DNA of 64,000 nt, from assembly GCA_035771165.1 (NCBI GenBank), contig JAWNZC010000111.1, positions 558,001 to 622,000 of the forward strand, written 5' to 3'. Below are positions 19,461 through 27,700 of the stretch, in pieces. Within the stretch, counting starts at the first letter, position 1. Every line of letters begins with the position of its first letter. The notes under the pieces were generated by a model. The model was not told the origin of the DNA, did not search any database, and saw only the letters and a program-made list of their open reading frames with translations. The position numbers and the translations under genes are program-made. Origin of the DNA: Paragorgia papillata (lineage: Eukaryota; Cnidaria; Anthozoa; Scleralcyonacea; Coralliidae).

Positions 19461-20439
19461 TTATTTAGCTTGTTGATTACCAATAACTTTAACCAGTTCT
19501 TCACTGTAAAATTTTCCTAAAATATCCTCATCAGTCCCGAATTTTATACATAACAGGGTTTCCCCTAAAAACAGCTGACACCGTAAAAATTTCATTAGTA
19601 AAATTTGGATCATATCCTTTTGAAAAATTTTTTCTATATTTTTGTATTCTTACATGATCTCCAGTTTTAAATTTAGGTTTTACACTACCTTCAAGGGGTG
19701 GAATTCCATACAGTGTAAAAAAAACTTTAGATTGGTTTTCATCATTAACATCTTTTGGCTTCATTTTAATTGTGCTATGTTTTGTGTTGTTATAACTTGC
19801 TGTAAATTTGTCAAGGATGTTTAACCACTTTTTATTCCCTGTAAATGTAAAATATTTCCACATCCTGGTTTTTAATGACCGGTTAAATCTTTCTACAACA
19901 GCTGCCTTACGTTCTGATCTTGTGGAGAAATAGTGGATGCCAAAAGATTTTAAAAGGGTTTTTACCCCAACATTGTAAAACTCCTTTCCATTATCAAATT
20001 GGACTGTTTCTGGATATTTACCAAATCTTTCCTTAAATTTTGTTAACATTTTTGAAACACCAGCAACCATACTTACTGTGTTTTTTCTGTGGACTGGAAC
20101 TGAAAATCCAAATCTGCTTAAAATTTCTATTCCTGTTAATATCCACTTTCGATCATTATTTTCAGAACCAAATTTAGCCATGTCAACAAGATCCATTTGA
20201 AGTTGGTCAGCAAGATTTTTAACAAATGTTTTTTGATATCTTCTTGGTTTTCTAATAGGTTTGTGCAATGTGAATACTCTTTGGCTATGTAACCATTCTT
20301 TAACCAACTTTCTTGAAATACCTTCAACATTTTGGTCTAATGCTGTTTGGTAAAGTTTTTCCATGGATTGGTAGCCTGTTACAGGATTGTAATATATATC
20401 CCGAAGTTCAAGGTCAATGAGTAAAAGTTTATCATTCAT
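19461..20439 (-). pseudogene. int: Retroviral-type (rve) integrase, C-terminal frame break
   Basis: Start chosen at ATG 20439 (MNDKLLLID). A zinc-free N-terminal helical region is followed by the DDE core: Asp in LQMDLVDM, Asp in VQFDNGKEF and Glu in AAVVERFNRSLK, spacing as in Maverick c-integrases. The chromo/SH3-like C-terminus (FKTGDHVRIQKYRK) is present. The frame stops at 19531, but another frame continues with EDILGKFYSEEL to a stop at 19461, abutting the next ATG, so one base was probably gained or lost near 19533. The catalytic core is complete. Its role is inserting the linear element into host DNA. Confidence 0.85.
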
Positions 20440-20458
20440 TTTTTTATTTAAATAAAAA
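20440..20458. promoter_or_regulatory. Bidirectional 19-bp start spacer with 18-bp palindrome
   Basis: Only 19 bp separate two divergent ATGs (20439 on - and 20459 on +). Positions 20441-20458 read TTTTTATTTAAATAAAAA, a perfect palindrome giving each gene the same AATAAA-type start motif. This leaves almost no room for 5' leaders. Confidence 0.7.
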
Positions 20459-21816
20459 ATGGACCTCAAAACAGAGTTTTTAAAAACTTATCCAAATGCT
20501 GATCTAACAAGATTTAAATTTGGAAAGAAGATATTTTTTTTAAAGAATGAATTTTTATTAGACATTAAAAGTGATGAGTTTAAAAGGAACAAAAATTACA
20601 CACAATATTTATATTGGCCAAAAGGTTGGGGAATTCATGGGACTGTCCAGAGTTTTTCAAAACAACCAGAATGTTCAGTGAACCTAAACAGAGTTATACT
20701 ATTTGTTAACAAAAAGGAAAATTTTGTTTTGGACTTGGATCTCCAATAGACTCAACTTTTTCAGAACCCACAAAGGTAAGAAATCCTGACCTAAATGACT
20801 TTCTTACAATTCCATATTTTACAGCCATTGCAGCTTCTTATGTTGCGAGTTATTTGTGTGGGGTGTCTAACAAACATTTTAAAAATGGTTTTGAAAGGTT
20901 TAGGTCTCCTTTTTTAACAAGTATTGCTCATTATCATTATGTTTACCAAGTTAGAAGGTTTTTAAAGCATCCCAACAAACTTAAAAGATATCTTACAAGT
21001 GAGTTGGTAAAAATTTTACAACATAACCCTAATGATGTTTGGATCCAGAAAATAAGTAATTCTACACAAAGTCCGGAAGTTTTTACACAAGACATGAAGG
21101 ACCTTGGATACGAAGTTAGGTATGTAAAGTTGGAGCAAAAAAGTTTTGGGACCCTAAACACATATGAGGAGTTGGTGTCCACTTCCCAAAGACACTCCAA
21201 TGATTTTAAACACTTTGTTCCAAAAAACAGCAATGGTCTTACACCATTGGGTCAAAAGCTATTTCAACAATCCTTAGAATCTTTTGTTTACTGTGTGTTG
21301 GGGGCCCAGGCAAAAACAAGGTGGGTTATTGTTGGGCAAGGTGCTAAAAGTTTACAAACACAAGAGGTGTTTAAAAAGTTAATGGAAGATACCATAGCAC
21401 AAGATGATATTACTGTAAGCATTAGTAATATGAGGCAGGCAATAAAGTCTACCAATGTTGTTTTAAATTTTGCGGTGTCTCCAGGTTTAATTTTAATCCC
21501 TAGCGATCTTAAAATTTTAATTAATCCTGTGGTTGGATTTAACAATGTTCTTACCATGGCTACTGACAAAATGGTGCTTGGATTTAACCAAAATTTAAAT
21601 TTAAATTTTAGACCTTCTTTAGAGAAAGAATCTTTGGAAAAATCTTCAAAAAATTTGCCAACATTTTTGGTAGCCCAGGAAAAATCCTGGAAAAAAACAT
21701 ACAAAGAAGGAAATTTTACACACACAGAAATAACAAGAAACAATAACAGATTGCCAGAAGTTTTTGGAGCTTCCATAACACTTGTTTTTTTAATTTTTAA
21801 AATTATATCATTATAA
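20459..21816 (+). pseudogene. Conserved-looking Maverick protein of unknown function, one frame break
   Basis: Two open frames, 20459-20749 and one covering 20854-21816 that is already open from about 20745, belong together: the second frame continues LGSPIDSTFSEPTK exactly where the first ends. The whole would be about 450 residues. No enzyme motif is recognised. The end has a hydrophobic segment (FGASITLVFLIFKIISL) suggesting a C-terminal membrane anchor. It is the first gene of the only + strand pair inside the element, and the next ATG follows 8 nt after its stop. Confidence 0.55.
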
Positions 21817-21824
21817 TAAAAGGA

Positions 21825-22490
21825 ATGACTCAAATGTTAAATATTTTTATCAAAATTTCACCAACTTTAGACCATCTCTTGGAAAAATATAAAAATGGTC
21901 CTAATACCAGCCGTTGTTGTAACCAAAGACTGGAAGAAATGGATGGAAACATATTTTGTCCAAAATGCGGAATGGAGCATGGACCATTGTTCAAACCCAG
22001 TTTTTGGGAGTGGAAATTTAGAAAGGGTTCCGTGGACAACCTTAACGTTAAAAATTTAAAGAAAATGTATCTAGAAATATTGCCAGAACATGAAGTAGAA
22101 CCACCAGGTGAAAATATCCATTTGATTTGTTTTTGTAATTTTTTGTGTGAATGTAACAATCCAATACCACCCATACCAATACCACCCCAAAAAGAACCAA
22201 AATTTCTTGTATTAAAACTTATAGAATATTTTGACAAATCTTTTGAAACTCTTAAAGAACAAGGTTTGGTTACAAGGCGACCTAACAAAAAACATGTATT
22301 GTATGCCATTCTTGCAATATGTCAAAGAGATCTTTTAAAAACTTTGACAATACCTCCATTTAAAAATCCAGAAAAATCTTTTGGGAAAATAGAATATATT
22401 TTAAATTTTGAAGTTGTTAAAGAACTCCCTAAAACAGATTTTCAAATTTTTAAGTATTTGTTATCAAAGATCCAAAAACAAAAAGAATAA
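21825..22490 (+). CDS. Zinc-ribbon protein; possible VLTF3-like late transcription factor
   Basis: 221 residues. Residues 31-54 hold a zinc ribbon (CCNQRLEEMDGNIFCPKCG), followed by FKPSFWEWKFRKG and a helical remainder with CFCNFLCEC at about 104-111 and RPNKKHVLYAILAICQRDL near residue 150. Size and layout (N-terminal ribbon, then a helical domain, about 220 residues) are like VLTF3-type late transcription factors of large DNA viruses, but no diagnostic residue set is certain. TFIIB-like ribbons or an unrelated regulator are alternatives. The start motif TATAATAAAAGG precedes the ATG. If VLTF3-like, it could act on the AATAAA-type start motif seen across the element. Confidence 0.35.
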   Translation: MTQMLNIFIKISPTLDHLLEKYKNGPNTSRCCNQRLEEMDGNIFCPKCGMEHGPLFKPSFWEWKFRKGSVDNLNVKNLKKMYLEILPEHEVEPPGENIHLICFCNFLCECNNPIPPIPIPPQKEPKFLVLKLIEYFDKSFETLKEQGLVTRRPNKKHVLYAILAICQRDLLKTLTIPPFKNPEKSFGKIEYILNFEVVKELPKTDFQIFKYLLSKIQKQKE

Positions 22491-22502
22491 ACGGGTTTAA
22501 TA

Positions 22503-22527
22503 TTTTGTAACTCAAAAAGTTACAAAA
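22503..22527. terminator. Hairpin between convergent genes
   Basis: TTTTGTAACT / AGTTACAAAA, 10-bp perfect stem with loop CAAAA, 12 nt after the + strand stop (22490) and about 41 nt after the - strand stop (22569). Confidence 0.6.
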
Positions 22528-22568
22528 TTTTCACCAAAAAGAAAACTAACAAAACCCTTTATTTAATG

Positions 22569-22967
22569 TTAAACAAATCTTGACAACAACCATCCAGCAC
22601 CTGTTCCAGAAAGTGTTACAGCAATAATTTGGTATTTTTCCATTTCTTCGCTTGGTTGGTAAAAATCCTCAAGTTTTGGTTCGGTTGGGGTGTCTTGTAA
22701 AATTTTATGAAGTTCTTGAAATGCTTTTGATGTGTCTTGCATATTGTACCCCGCAGTCCTTATTTCATCCTGTAATTCTCTTTGTCTGTCCTTCCTTTTA
22801 ATTTCTTTTTCAAAAAACTTTTCATGGGCTTTTTGAAGTTCTTCTGTTGCCAAATTATGTCTTTTTGCCTCTTTGGCAAAACCATCTTTGTTAAATGATT
22901 GAAACAAATATCCAGCACCTGCAAAGGCAATTGCATTAAACAATCCTCCTGCTACCATTGATGCCAT
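22569..22967 (-). CDS. Small Polinton membrane/structural protein
   Basis: 132 residues. A glycine/alanine-rich hydrophobic N-terminus (MASMVAGGLFNAIAFAGAGYLF), a charged coiled-coil body (about 30-80) and a hydrophobic C-terminus (IIAVTLSGTGAGWLLSRF). This two-ended layout recurs among small Polinton virion proteins. The start ATG overlaps AATAAA. Function unknown; membrane interaction inferred. Confidence 0.6.
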   Translation of the reverse strand: MASMVAGGLFNAIAFAGAGYLFQSFNKDGFAKEAKRHNLATEELQKAHEKFFEKEIKRKDRQRELQDEIRTAGYNMQDTSKAFQELHKILQDTPTEPKLEDFYQPSEEMEKYQIIAVTLSGTGAGWLLSRFV

Positions 22968-22990
22968 TTATTAAATAATTTTAAAATTTT

Positions 22991-23020
22991 GTTTCCATAT
23001 CCTTTTTTCGATATGGAGAC
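22991..23020. terminator. Hairpin after the 23.0-23.5 kb gene
   Basis: GTTTCCATATC / GATATGGAGAC, 11-bp stem with one G-U type pair and an 8-nt loop, 11 nt past the stop at 23031. Confidence 0.55.
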
Positions 23021-23030
23021 ATTGTTGTAT

Positions 23031-23469
23031 CTAATCACTCATTTCACAATCTTCAATTATTGGAAGTCTTTCTCGTGGGGGTTCCTCAACCTTATTTAAA
23101 AGTTTTATTTGAAATTGTGGGAACCTTTCTTTGTTCTTGTTTACAAATACCTGGTTGATCTCTACTTTCACGTCAACATAGCACAGTCTTTTTTTGAGAT
23201 CTTTCTTGTTTTTTTTCGCTTAGCTCCCCTTCTTTGATGTTAAAAGAAAGGATATTGCCAAAATCACCAAAAAGTGGTGTGTTGTTTTTGGTTGGCTTAA
23301 GTTGGTCCCATGCTGTTGTTACCTTTTCGCAGTTTTCTGGACTCAGTTGAACTGTCAATCTGAACCCATCTGCTGGTTTACCTTTAAATGTTTTGGGTTT
23401 TAGTCCAAAGCACTTTGTTTGTTTAAATTTTAATGTAATTGGTTGTTCCAATTTTTCAAATACGTTCAT
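23031..23469 (-). pseudogene. Possible OB-fold/ssDNA-binding protein, frame break in A-run
   Basis: The frame from ATG 23469 runs to a stop at 23173, but another frame continues RLCYVDVKVEINQVFVNKN to a stop at 23031. The shift lies in A-rich runs at about 23186-23220. The combined product is about 145 residues: beta-rich with VDVKVEI and FQIKLL strands and an acidic tail (EDCEMSD), which recalls single-strand binding proteins. That reading is tentative. AATAAA is 10 nt upstream of the ATG. Confidence 0.45.
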
Positions 23470-23540
23470 ACTTCTCCTCTTTATTTTATTTAATGGGACA
23501 AAGGATTATTCGATTTAAAACCAAAAAAAAAAGAAAAAAA

Positions 23541-23774
23541 CTAAACTTTCTTTTCAGGATCCACATTTTTAGGCAAGTATCCTTTTTCTTGTGCCATTTT
23601 TACTGAAAATAACCCAACAGAAACAGCTACTCCAAGTTTGGCTGTTTCTTTAAGGCTAGCTGGTGCCGCCAGTGATTGGCCTAATACCTTTTTGAAAATC
23701 ATGCTTGTTCCAACAGCTGCAAGTGTAATTAATGCTGCTTGATACAAATCATTTAATACTTCGCTCTTATTCAT
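23541..23774 (-). CDS. Small two-helix membrane protein
   Basis: 77 residues with two hydrophobic helices (AALITLAAVGTSMIFKKVLG and AKLGVAVSVGLFSVKMA). The ATG overlaps TATAATAAA. Likely a virion or membrane component as in other Polintons; no family assigned. Confidence 0.6.
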   Translation of the reverse strand: MNKSEVLNDLYQAALITLAAVGTSMIFKKVLGQSLAAPASLKETAKLGVAVSVGLFSVKMAQEKGYLPKNVDPEKKV

Positions 23775-23802
23775 TTATTATACCAAAAAAAAATAACATT
23801 AT

Positions 23803-23830
23803 ATTTTCATACTTTTTTAGGTATGAAAAT
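23803..23830. terminator. Hairpin after the acidic 79-residue gene
   Basis: ATTTTCATAC / GTATGAAAAT, 10-bp perfect stem with an 8-nt loop, 29 nt past the stop at 23859. Confidence 0.55.
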
Positions 23831-23858
23831 TTTAAAAAAAAGTTAACAAAGTAAAAAT

Positions 23859-24098
23859 TTAGGAATTAGCTGCTTCCGCTTCTTCTGCTGCTTCTTCTTC
23901 TGCTACCACCCTAAGATAGTTTTTATTGGCCATTAAAAAAATTTGGTAAGCTGTTTTTATGTTTTTGTTGGTTATGGTTTCCTCAAGTTTCTCCAAAAAC
24001 TCCATAGTTGCCTTGGGATCTTTTATTATGGTTAAAATTTCTTCGTCAGTTAATGGGGTGTTCATGTCTTTTATTATAGTCCAAAGATTTTTTTTCAT
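23859..24098 (-). CDS. Small acidic protein coupled to the penton gene
   Basis: 79 residues, helical, with a Glu/Ala-rich C-terminus (VAEEEAAEEAEAA). Its ATG overlaps the penton stop in an ATGA arrangement (24095-24098), and it lacks the AATAAA start motif found at most other genes, so it may be translated from the penton transcript. Confidence 0.55.
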   Translation of the reverse strand: MKKNLWTIIKDMNTPLTDEEILTIIKDPKATMEFLEKLEETITNKNIKTAYQIFLMANKNYLRVVAEEEAAEEAEAANS

Positions 24099-24739
24099 AT
24101 TTCAAAATTTTTTGGACATAAAAAGATTTCAAGAAGAATATTTCCAACATTATTGTCAATTTTAAATTTAAGTTCGTTGTAAATACCATTGTCTAACATG
24201 GCTACAGAATTAATGTTATCAAACTTCTCAACAGAACCCTTCAATATTTGTTTTGTTGTAATTGGAAGTACGGCAGCAGTTCTATCCCGCCTTCCAGAAA
24301 ATGAGGTTTTTGTTCCATCAATCATGTTGCAAGTTATGCATACAAATCTCATTCCAAGATTTATGTTAACTGTTTCTGGGCTGACTTGGTTTGCTCCTTT
24401 TTTAATTATTGTTGTTTCTGGATATCCTAGCAAAGGACCAAGTTTAAGTAGGGAAAGGTTTTCTGTTGGTGATATTCTAATTTTGCAGCTATATGGAAGT
24501 AATTCAGATTTTATACCATTGTCCTTTAATTTTTCCATAATCATACCAACAGTCCAATAACCATTGTAGAAACTAACTTTTTTTGTTCCATGCATGATAT
24601 GTGTTGGACTTGTTAGGTTATTAAAATTCCAAAACACTGTTGCATTTTTCACTATCATTTTAGTGTCTTCAATGATTAAAGGATCTTCGAATTTAACAGT
24701 TGTCTCTCCATTTTTAAGCAAAATTCTTAGGGTCCTCAT
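24095..24739 (-). CDS. Penton-like minor capsid protein
   Basis: 214 residues, predominantly beta, with segments (ATVFWNFNNL, KVSFYNGYWTV, VNINLGMRFVCITCNMI, FKIDNNVGNILLEIFL) like the single jelly-roll vertex protein of Polintons. Its place next to the ATPase and major capsid genes fits the conserved morphogenesis block. It would form the pentameric vertices of the capsid. It overlaps the ATPase gene by 26 bp. Confidence 0.75.
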   Translation of the reverse strand: MRTLRILLKNGETTVKFEDPLIIEDTKMIVKNATVFWNFNNLTSPTHIMHGTKKVSFYNGYWTVGMIMEKLKDNGIKSELLPYSCKIRISPTENLSLLKLGPLLGYPETTIIKKGANQVSPETVNINLGMRFVCITCNMIDGTKTSFSGRRDRTAAVLPITTKQILKGSVEKFDNINSVAMLDNGIYNELKFKIDNNVGNILLEIFLCPKNFEI

Positions 24740-25352
24740 TTATTGTATCCCCAAAAATAATTTGGTAATGGTATGGGTGAACCAGGTTAATTTCTAGTCT
24801 TGAATATTTTTGGGATTTTAATATTTCTTTAATTTTTTTTTCTTCTTCTTTTGGTATATCCAAATAGTCATCTAAAATAACCTGCATGTCTTTTCTGTTT
24901 GGGTTATAAAATGTAACCAGTTTGGAAATATTTTCCCGATATGGTTTCGCAATGCTTTTCAGTTGTTGGGCAACAACTAATGTACTAATATCCATATGTC
25001 GGGCACCAAAACCAAGTTTAACCAATTCACTAGTCCTGTTTTTAACATTTTGTCCTGAAGCACAGTCATCCAAAATAATTAGGCTTGGTCTTCCTTTACA
25101 AAATTCCACTACATATTTTAAAAAATCTTCGGACTCGTCTTGGTCGCAAGGAATAACAAAAAATCTTGGATCATTGAGGTGTTCCCATTCAAGATATGTT
25201 TTGTTCCATTCAAAAGTAGGACAAATTAAAAATATATTCTCAAACTGTTTTGGGGTTTCAGATAACATTTTTAGCAAATAGTGGGTTTTCCCACAACTTG
25301 TCATCCCAACAATGATCATATTAAATGGTTTAATGGTGTTTGGGGTTTCCAT
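24714..25352 (-). CDS. Genome-packaging ATPase (A32/FtsK-HerA type)
   Basis: 212 residues. Walker A GMTSCGKTHYL at residues 17-27, Walker B SLIILDDCA near 92-98, and a downstream STLVVAQQLKSI sensor-like strand, as in A32-type packaging ATPases of Polintons, virophages and large DNA viruses. It would drive DNA into preformed capsids. The frame is intact and all motifs are present. AATAAA is 2 nt before the ATG. Confidence 0.9.
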   Translation of the reverse strand: METPNTIKPFNMIIVGMTSCGKTHYLLKMLSETPKQFENIFLICPTFEWNKTYLEWEHLNDPRFFVIPCDQDESEDFLKYVVEFCKGRPSLIILDDCASGQNVKNRTSELVKLGFGARHMDISTLVVAQQLKSIAKPYRENISKLVTFYNPNRKDMQVILDDYLDIPKEEEKKIKEILKSQKYSRLEINLVHPYHYQIIFGDTINEDPKNFA

Positions 25353-25360
25353 TTTTTATT

Positions 25361-26572
25361 TTAGTAATTTACACTCTGGAATTCTCCTCCTTGGACTTTT
25401 AGGAGTCCATCTGAAAGGATGAAAACATGGCATTTAAGATCAGCTGTTGTTGCCTTCTTCTGGATCTCCAACATGATTCCGGACTGTGTTGTCAAAAGCT
25501 TGGTGCCATCTCCATAAACATCGTTGTCATTAATGGATCTAAGATCTACAACAAGTGCAAATTTTTCTTCTGTAAAGAACTCCTCAGCTTGGATAGTTGG
25601 GTAATCTGTTTGTCTGAAAAGTCTTTCAGCCTCTTCAAACAACCTCCGTTTTGGAATTCCTTGGGAGTAAATACTGTTTGGAACCCCTTCAATAGTAATT
25701 TTTACATTCTCAATGTTTGGGTAAACAAACTCTTCTGATCCATCTCGGGAAGCTTTTGTAAACAGCATTACAACAGCCTTCATGCTCTTTCTTGGTAAAT
25801 TAATGGTTTCGTTGATTAAAGTTGTTGCTCTTGCCCATGGTGAGGTTTTCATTAAAGTTACATGTTCAAAGGAAAGGGCTCTACCCACTTGGTAGGAAGA
25901 TTCTATTTCCCCAACTAGGGAAAAGTTTGTAATGGTTTCATACTCAAGTTCGATATTTTCAAGTGAGTAACCAGCAACAGTTTGGCTGTTTTGAGCTTTC
26001 ATAATGTTAACTCCTTTTGGTAGTGTAATAATATATTGTAAGTCATTTGCCATGCTGTGGGGGGCATATAACCCATGATCCTTTAAAATTTTACCCAACT
26101 GGATTCGCTGTTTTGTTCCATAAACAGCTGCATATGAGTCGGAAGAGGCATCATCAGATTTTGAAATAAGTTTTCTTTGGTTTTCTGTTGCGATACCATC
26201 CTCGATCATATTGGCTCTTTCGTGTTTGTCCATCCATAAGTCCTTGTATGTTCCAAGAAGACTTTCTCCTGTGTTGTCGTAAACTTTTTCACCTGCAAAC
26301 CTGACTTCCAGTCGTTCTTGTAGCTGTTTTGCAAGATTGTTATTAAACCAAGATTTGGTATTTTTGTTTTTAAAGTCAAACAAAAGAAACATCTTGTCAG
26401 GAACTAAGGTTGCTCCAGGTTTAAGTTTTGGAATGTGTATGTAAATTACTTCTCCTTCATTAGCCGAATTAGGGTTGAAAGTAATTACATTTCGGGCTCG
26501 TTCTCCGGTTATTGAACTTTTGTGTAAACGGTTATAACCAGGAATTAGTTTAACTTCTCTTTCGGTATTCAT
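25361..26572 (-). CDS. Double jelly-roll major capsid protein
   Basis: 403 residues, full frame. Segments such as VRFAGEKVYDNTG, YKDLWMDKHERANMIEDG, VYGTKQRIQLGKILKDHG and SLENIELEYETI match the pattern of Maverick/adintovirus major capsid proteins as I know them. The fold predicted for that family is two upright jelly rolls assembling into trimeric hexon-like capsomers. The ATG overlaps TATAATAAA. Intact here, in contrast to the polymerase and integrase. Confidence 0.87.
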   Translation of the reverse strand: MNTEREVKLIPGYNRLHKSSITGERARNVITFNPNSANEGEVIYIHIPKLKPGATLVPDKMFLLFDFKNKNTKSWFNNNLAKQLQERLEVRFAGEKVYDNTGESLLGTYKDLWMDKHERANMIEDGIATENQRKLISKSDDASSDSYAAVYGTKQRIQLGKILKDHGLYAPHSMANDLQYIITLPKGVNIMKAQNSQTVAGYSLENIELEYETITNFSLVGEIESSYQVGRALSFEHVTLMKTSPWARATTLINETINLPRKSMKAVVMLFTKASRDGSEEFVYPNIENVKITIEGVPNSIYSQGIPKRRLFEEAERLFRQTDYPTIQAEEFFTEEKFALVVDLRSINDNDVYGDGTKLLTTQSGIMLEIQKKATTADLKCHVFILSDGLLKVQGGEFQSVNY

Positions 26573-26617
26573 TTATTATACCATAAAAAACTTCATAAAA
26601 AAACCTTTTGTTTGGTA

Positions 26618-26646
26618 AAATTTCTTATTTTTTTAATAAGAAATTT
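26618..26646. terminator. Hairpin after the 78-residue gene
   Basis: AAATTTCTTATT / AATAAGAAATTT, 12-bp perfect stem around a T5 loop, 17 nt past the stop at 26663. Almost the same sequence is used at 29794-29821. Confidence 0.6.
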
Positions 26647-26662
26647 CTTTTTTTTTAAAATT

Positions 26663-26899
26663 TTAATTCAATTCATAGTCCTCATCTGATTCATAGTCAT
26701 CTGGCATTAGGGTATCAAAATCTGGCCAAAGATTATAACAATGGTTTTCATTATAGTTTTTAAGATCATATTTACTATATGTTAACCAAAGTTTATATCC
26801 ATCATTGTTTCCTTTTGAGATAAGATATATAAGTTTTCCAATGTTAAACCAGGTTTTACTCCCAAAAACACATTCTGTTGCATAACTGTTAACAATCAT
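26663..26899 (-). CDS. Small acidic-tailed protein, unknown
   Basis: 78 residues rich in Tyr, Asn and Trp with an acidic tail (PDDYESDEDYELN). AATAAA lies 2 nt before the ATG. It precedes the major capsid gene on the same strand. No family recognised. Confidence 0.5.
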   Translation of the reverse strand: MIVNSYATECVFGSKTWFNIGKLIYLISKGNNDGYKLWLTYSKYDLKNYNENHCYNLWPDFDTLMPDDYESDEDYELN

Positions 26900-26950
26900 G
26901 TTTTATTTAAAATTTTTAAAATAAAATTTTTTTTCAACTTTGTCTCCCAC

Positions 26951-27337
26951 TTAAAAATCATATTGGGAAAGGTCTTTGTAAACTGTTTTTCCCTTAGGAA
27001 TTTTTGGGGAATCCTTGCAATTTGGGTCCTCTTTTTCTTTTGTATTCCATTTACTATATGCAATATAGGTTAGTAGAAGTGTACAACAAGTTCCAAGTAT
27101 TGTTCCAGTAAATGTTATTAAAGATGTTGGGGACATTTTTTCGGCTTCTTCTGGGATTGTCTCCAACTGTTGTTTTTTCTTTAGTTTTGCGGCCCTACTT
27201 ATTGCAGCCAGTTTTTTTCCTTGGGCAACTCTTTTTGGATTTTTAATGTAAACAGGTGAAGGGGTTTTTGTAATAGTTTGTTTTTCTTCACTTTGTTTCA
27301 CTTCGTTCGGCTTTGCTTTACTTTGTTCTGCTTCCAT
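26951..27337 (-). CDS. Lys/Glu-rich single-pass membrane protein
   Basis: 128 residues: a charged N-terminal half (Lys, Glu, Gln), an LETIPEEAEK segment at about 59-68, a membrane segment (TSLITFTGTILGTCCTLLLTYIAY, about 71-94) and a basic C-terminal tail. The LETIPEE peptide also ends the predicted myristoylated protein at 17264-17593. The start context is ATATAAATG rather than AATAAA. Confidence 0.55.
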   Translation of the reverse strand: MEAEQSKAKPNEVKQSEEKQTITKTPSPVYIKNPKRVAQGKKLAAISRAAKLKKKQQLETIPEEAEKMSPTSLITFTGTILGTCCTLLLTYIAYSKWNTKEKEDPNCKDSPKIPKGKTVYKDLSQYDF

Positions 27338-27346
27338 TTATATTTG

Positions 27347-27472
27347 TTTAAAATTTGTTTAAGGTTTGTTTAAAATTTGTTTAACAACTAGTTTAAATTT
27401 GTTTAACAACTAGTTTAAATTTGTTTGACAACTAGTTTAAATTTGTTTAACCCGCGAAGCCAACTAGTTTAG
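27347..27472. repeat. 22-bp tandem minisatellite in an intergenic gap
   Basis: Repeats of AACAACTAGTTTAAATTTGTTT (three or so clean copies) preceded by shorter GTTTAAAATTT units. It fills the longest gene-free gap of the right half of the Maverick. Confidence 0.75.
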
Positions 27473-27480
27473 AAGTTACT

Positions 27481-27696
27481 TTAGTACACAGTGTCATATA
27501 TACCTATCCGTGTTAGCATTTTTATTAGGCCTTCATTGGGATGTAAATAATTACAAATATTTTTATGGTTTGTGTTGTAATATATCTCTTCTATGGAGTT
27601 GTCTGTTGCTGTTTTAAGAACAGCCTTAACCAAAACACATTGGTGTCCATGTTTGCATACTTTGGTTAAAACTTCTGAAAATTCTTTTTTATCCAT
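27481..27696 (-). CDS. Small Cys/His-containing protein, unknown
   Basis: 71 residues from the ATG at 27696; an open extension upstream overlaps the collagen-like gene and is not used. Contains CKHGHQC and NHKNICNYLH, which might bind a metal. AATAAA directly abuts the ATG, 4 bp after the collagen-like stop. Confidence 0.45.
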   Translation of the reverse strand: MDKKEFSEVLTKVCKHGHQCVLVKAVLKTATDNSIEEIYYNTNHKNICNYLHPNEGLIKMLTRIGIYDTVY

Positions 27697-27700
27697 TTTA

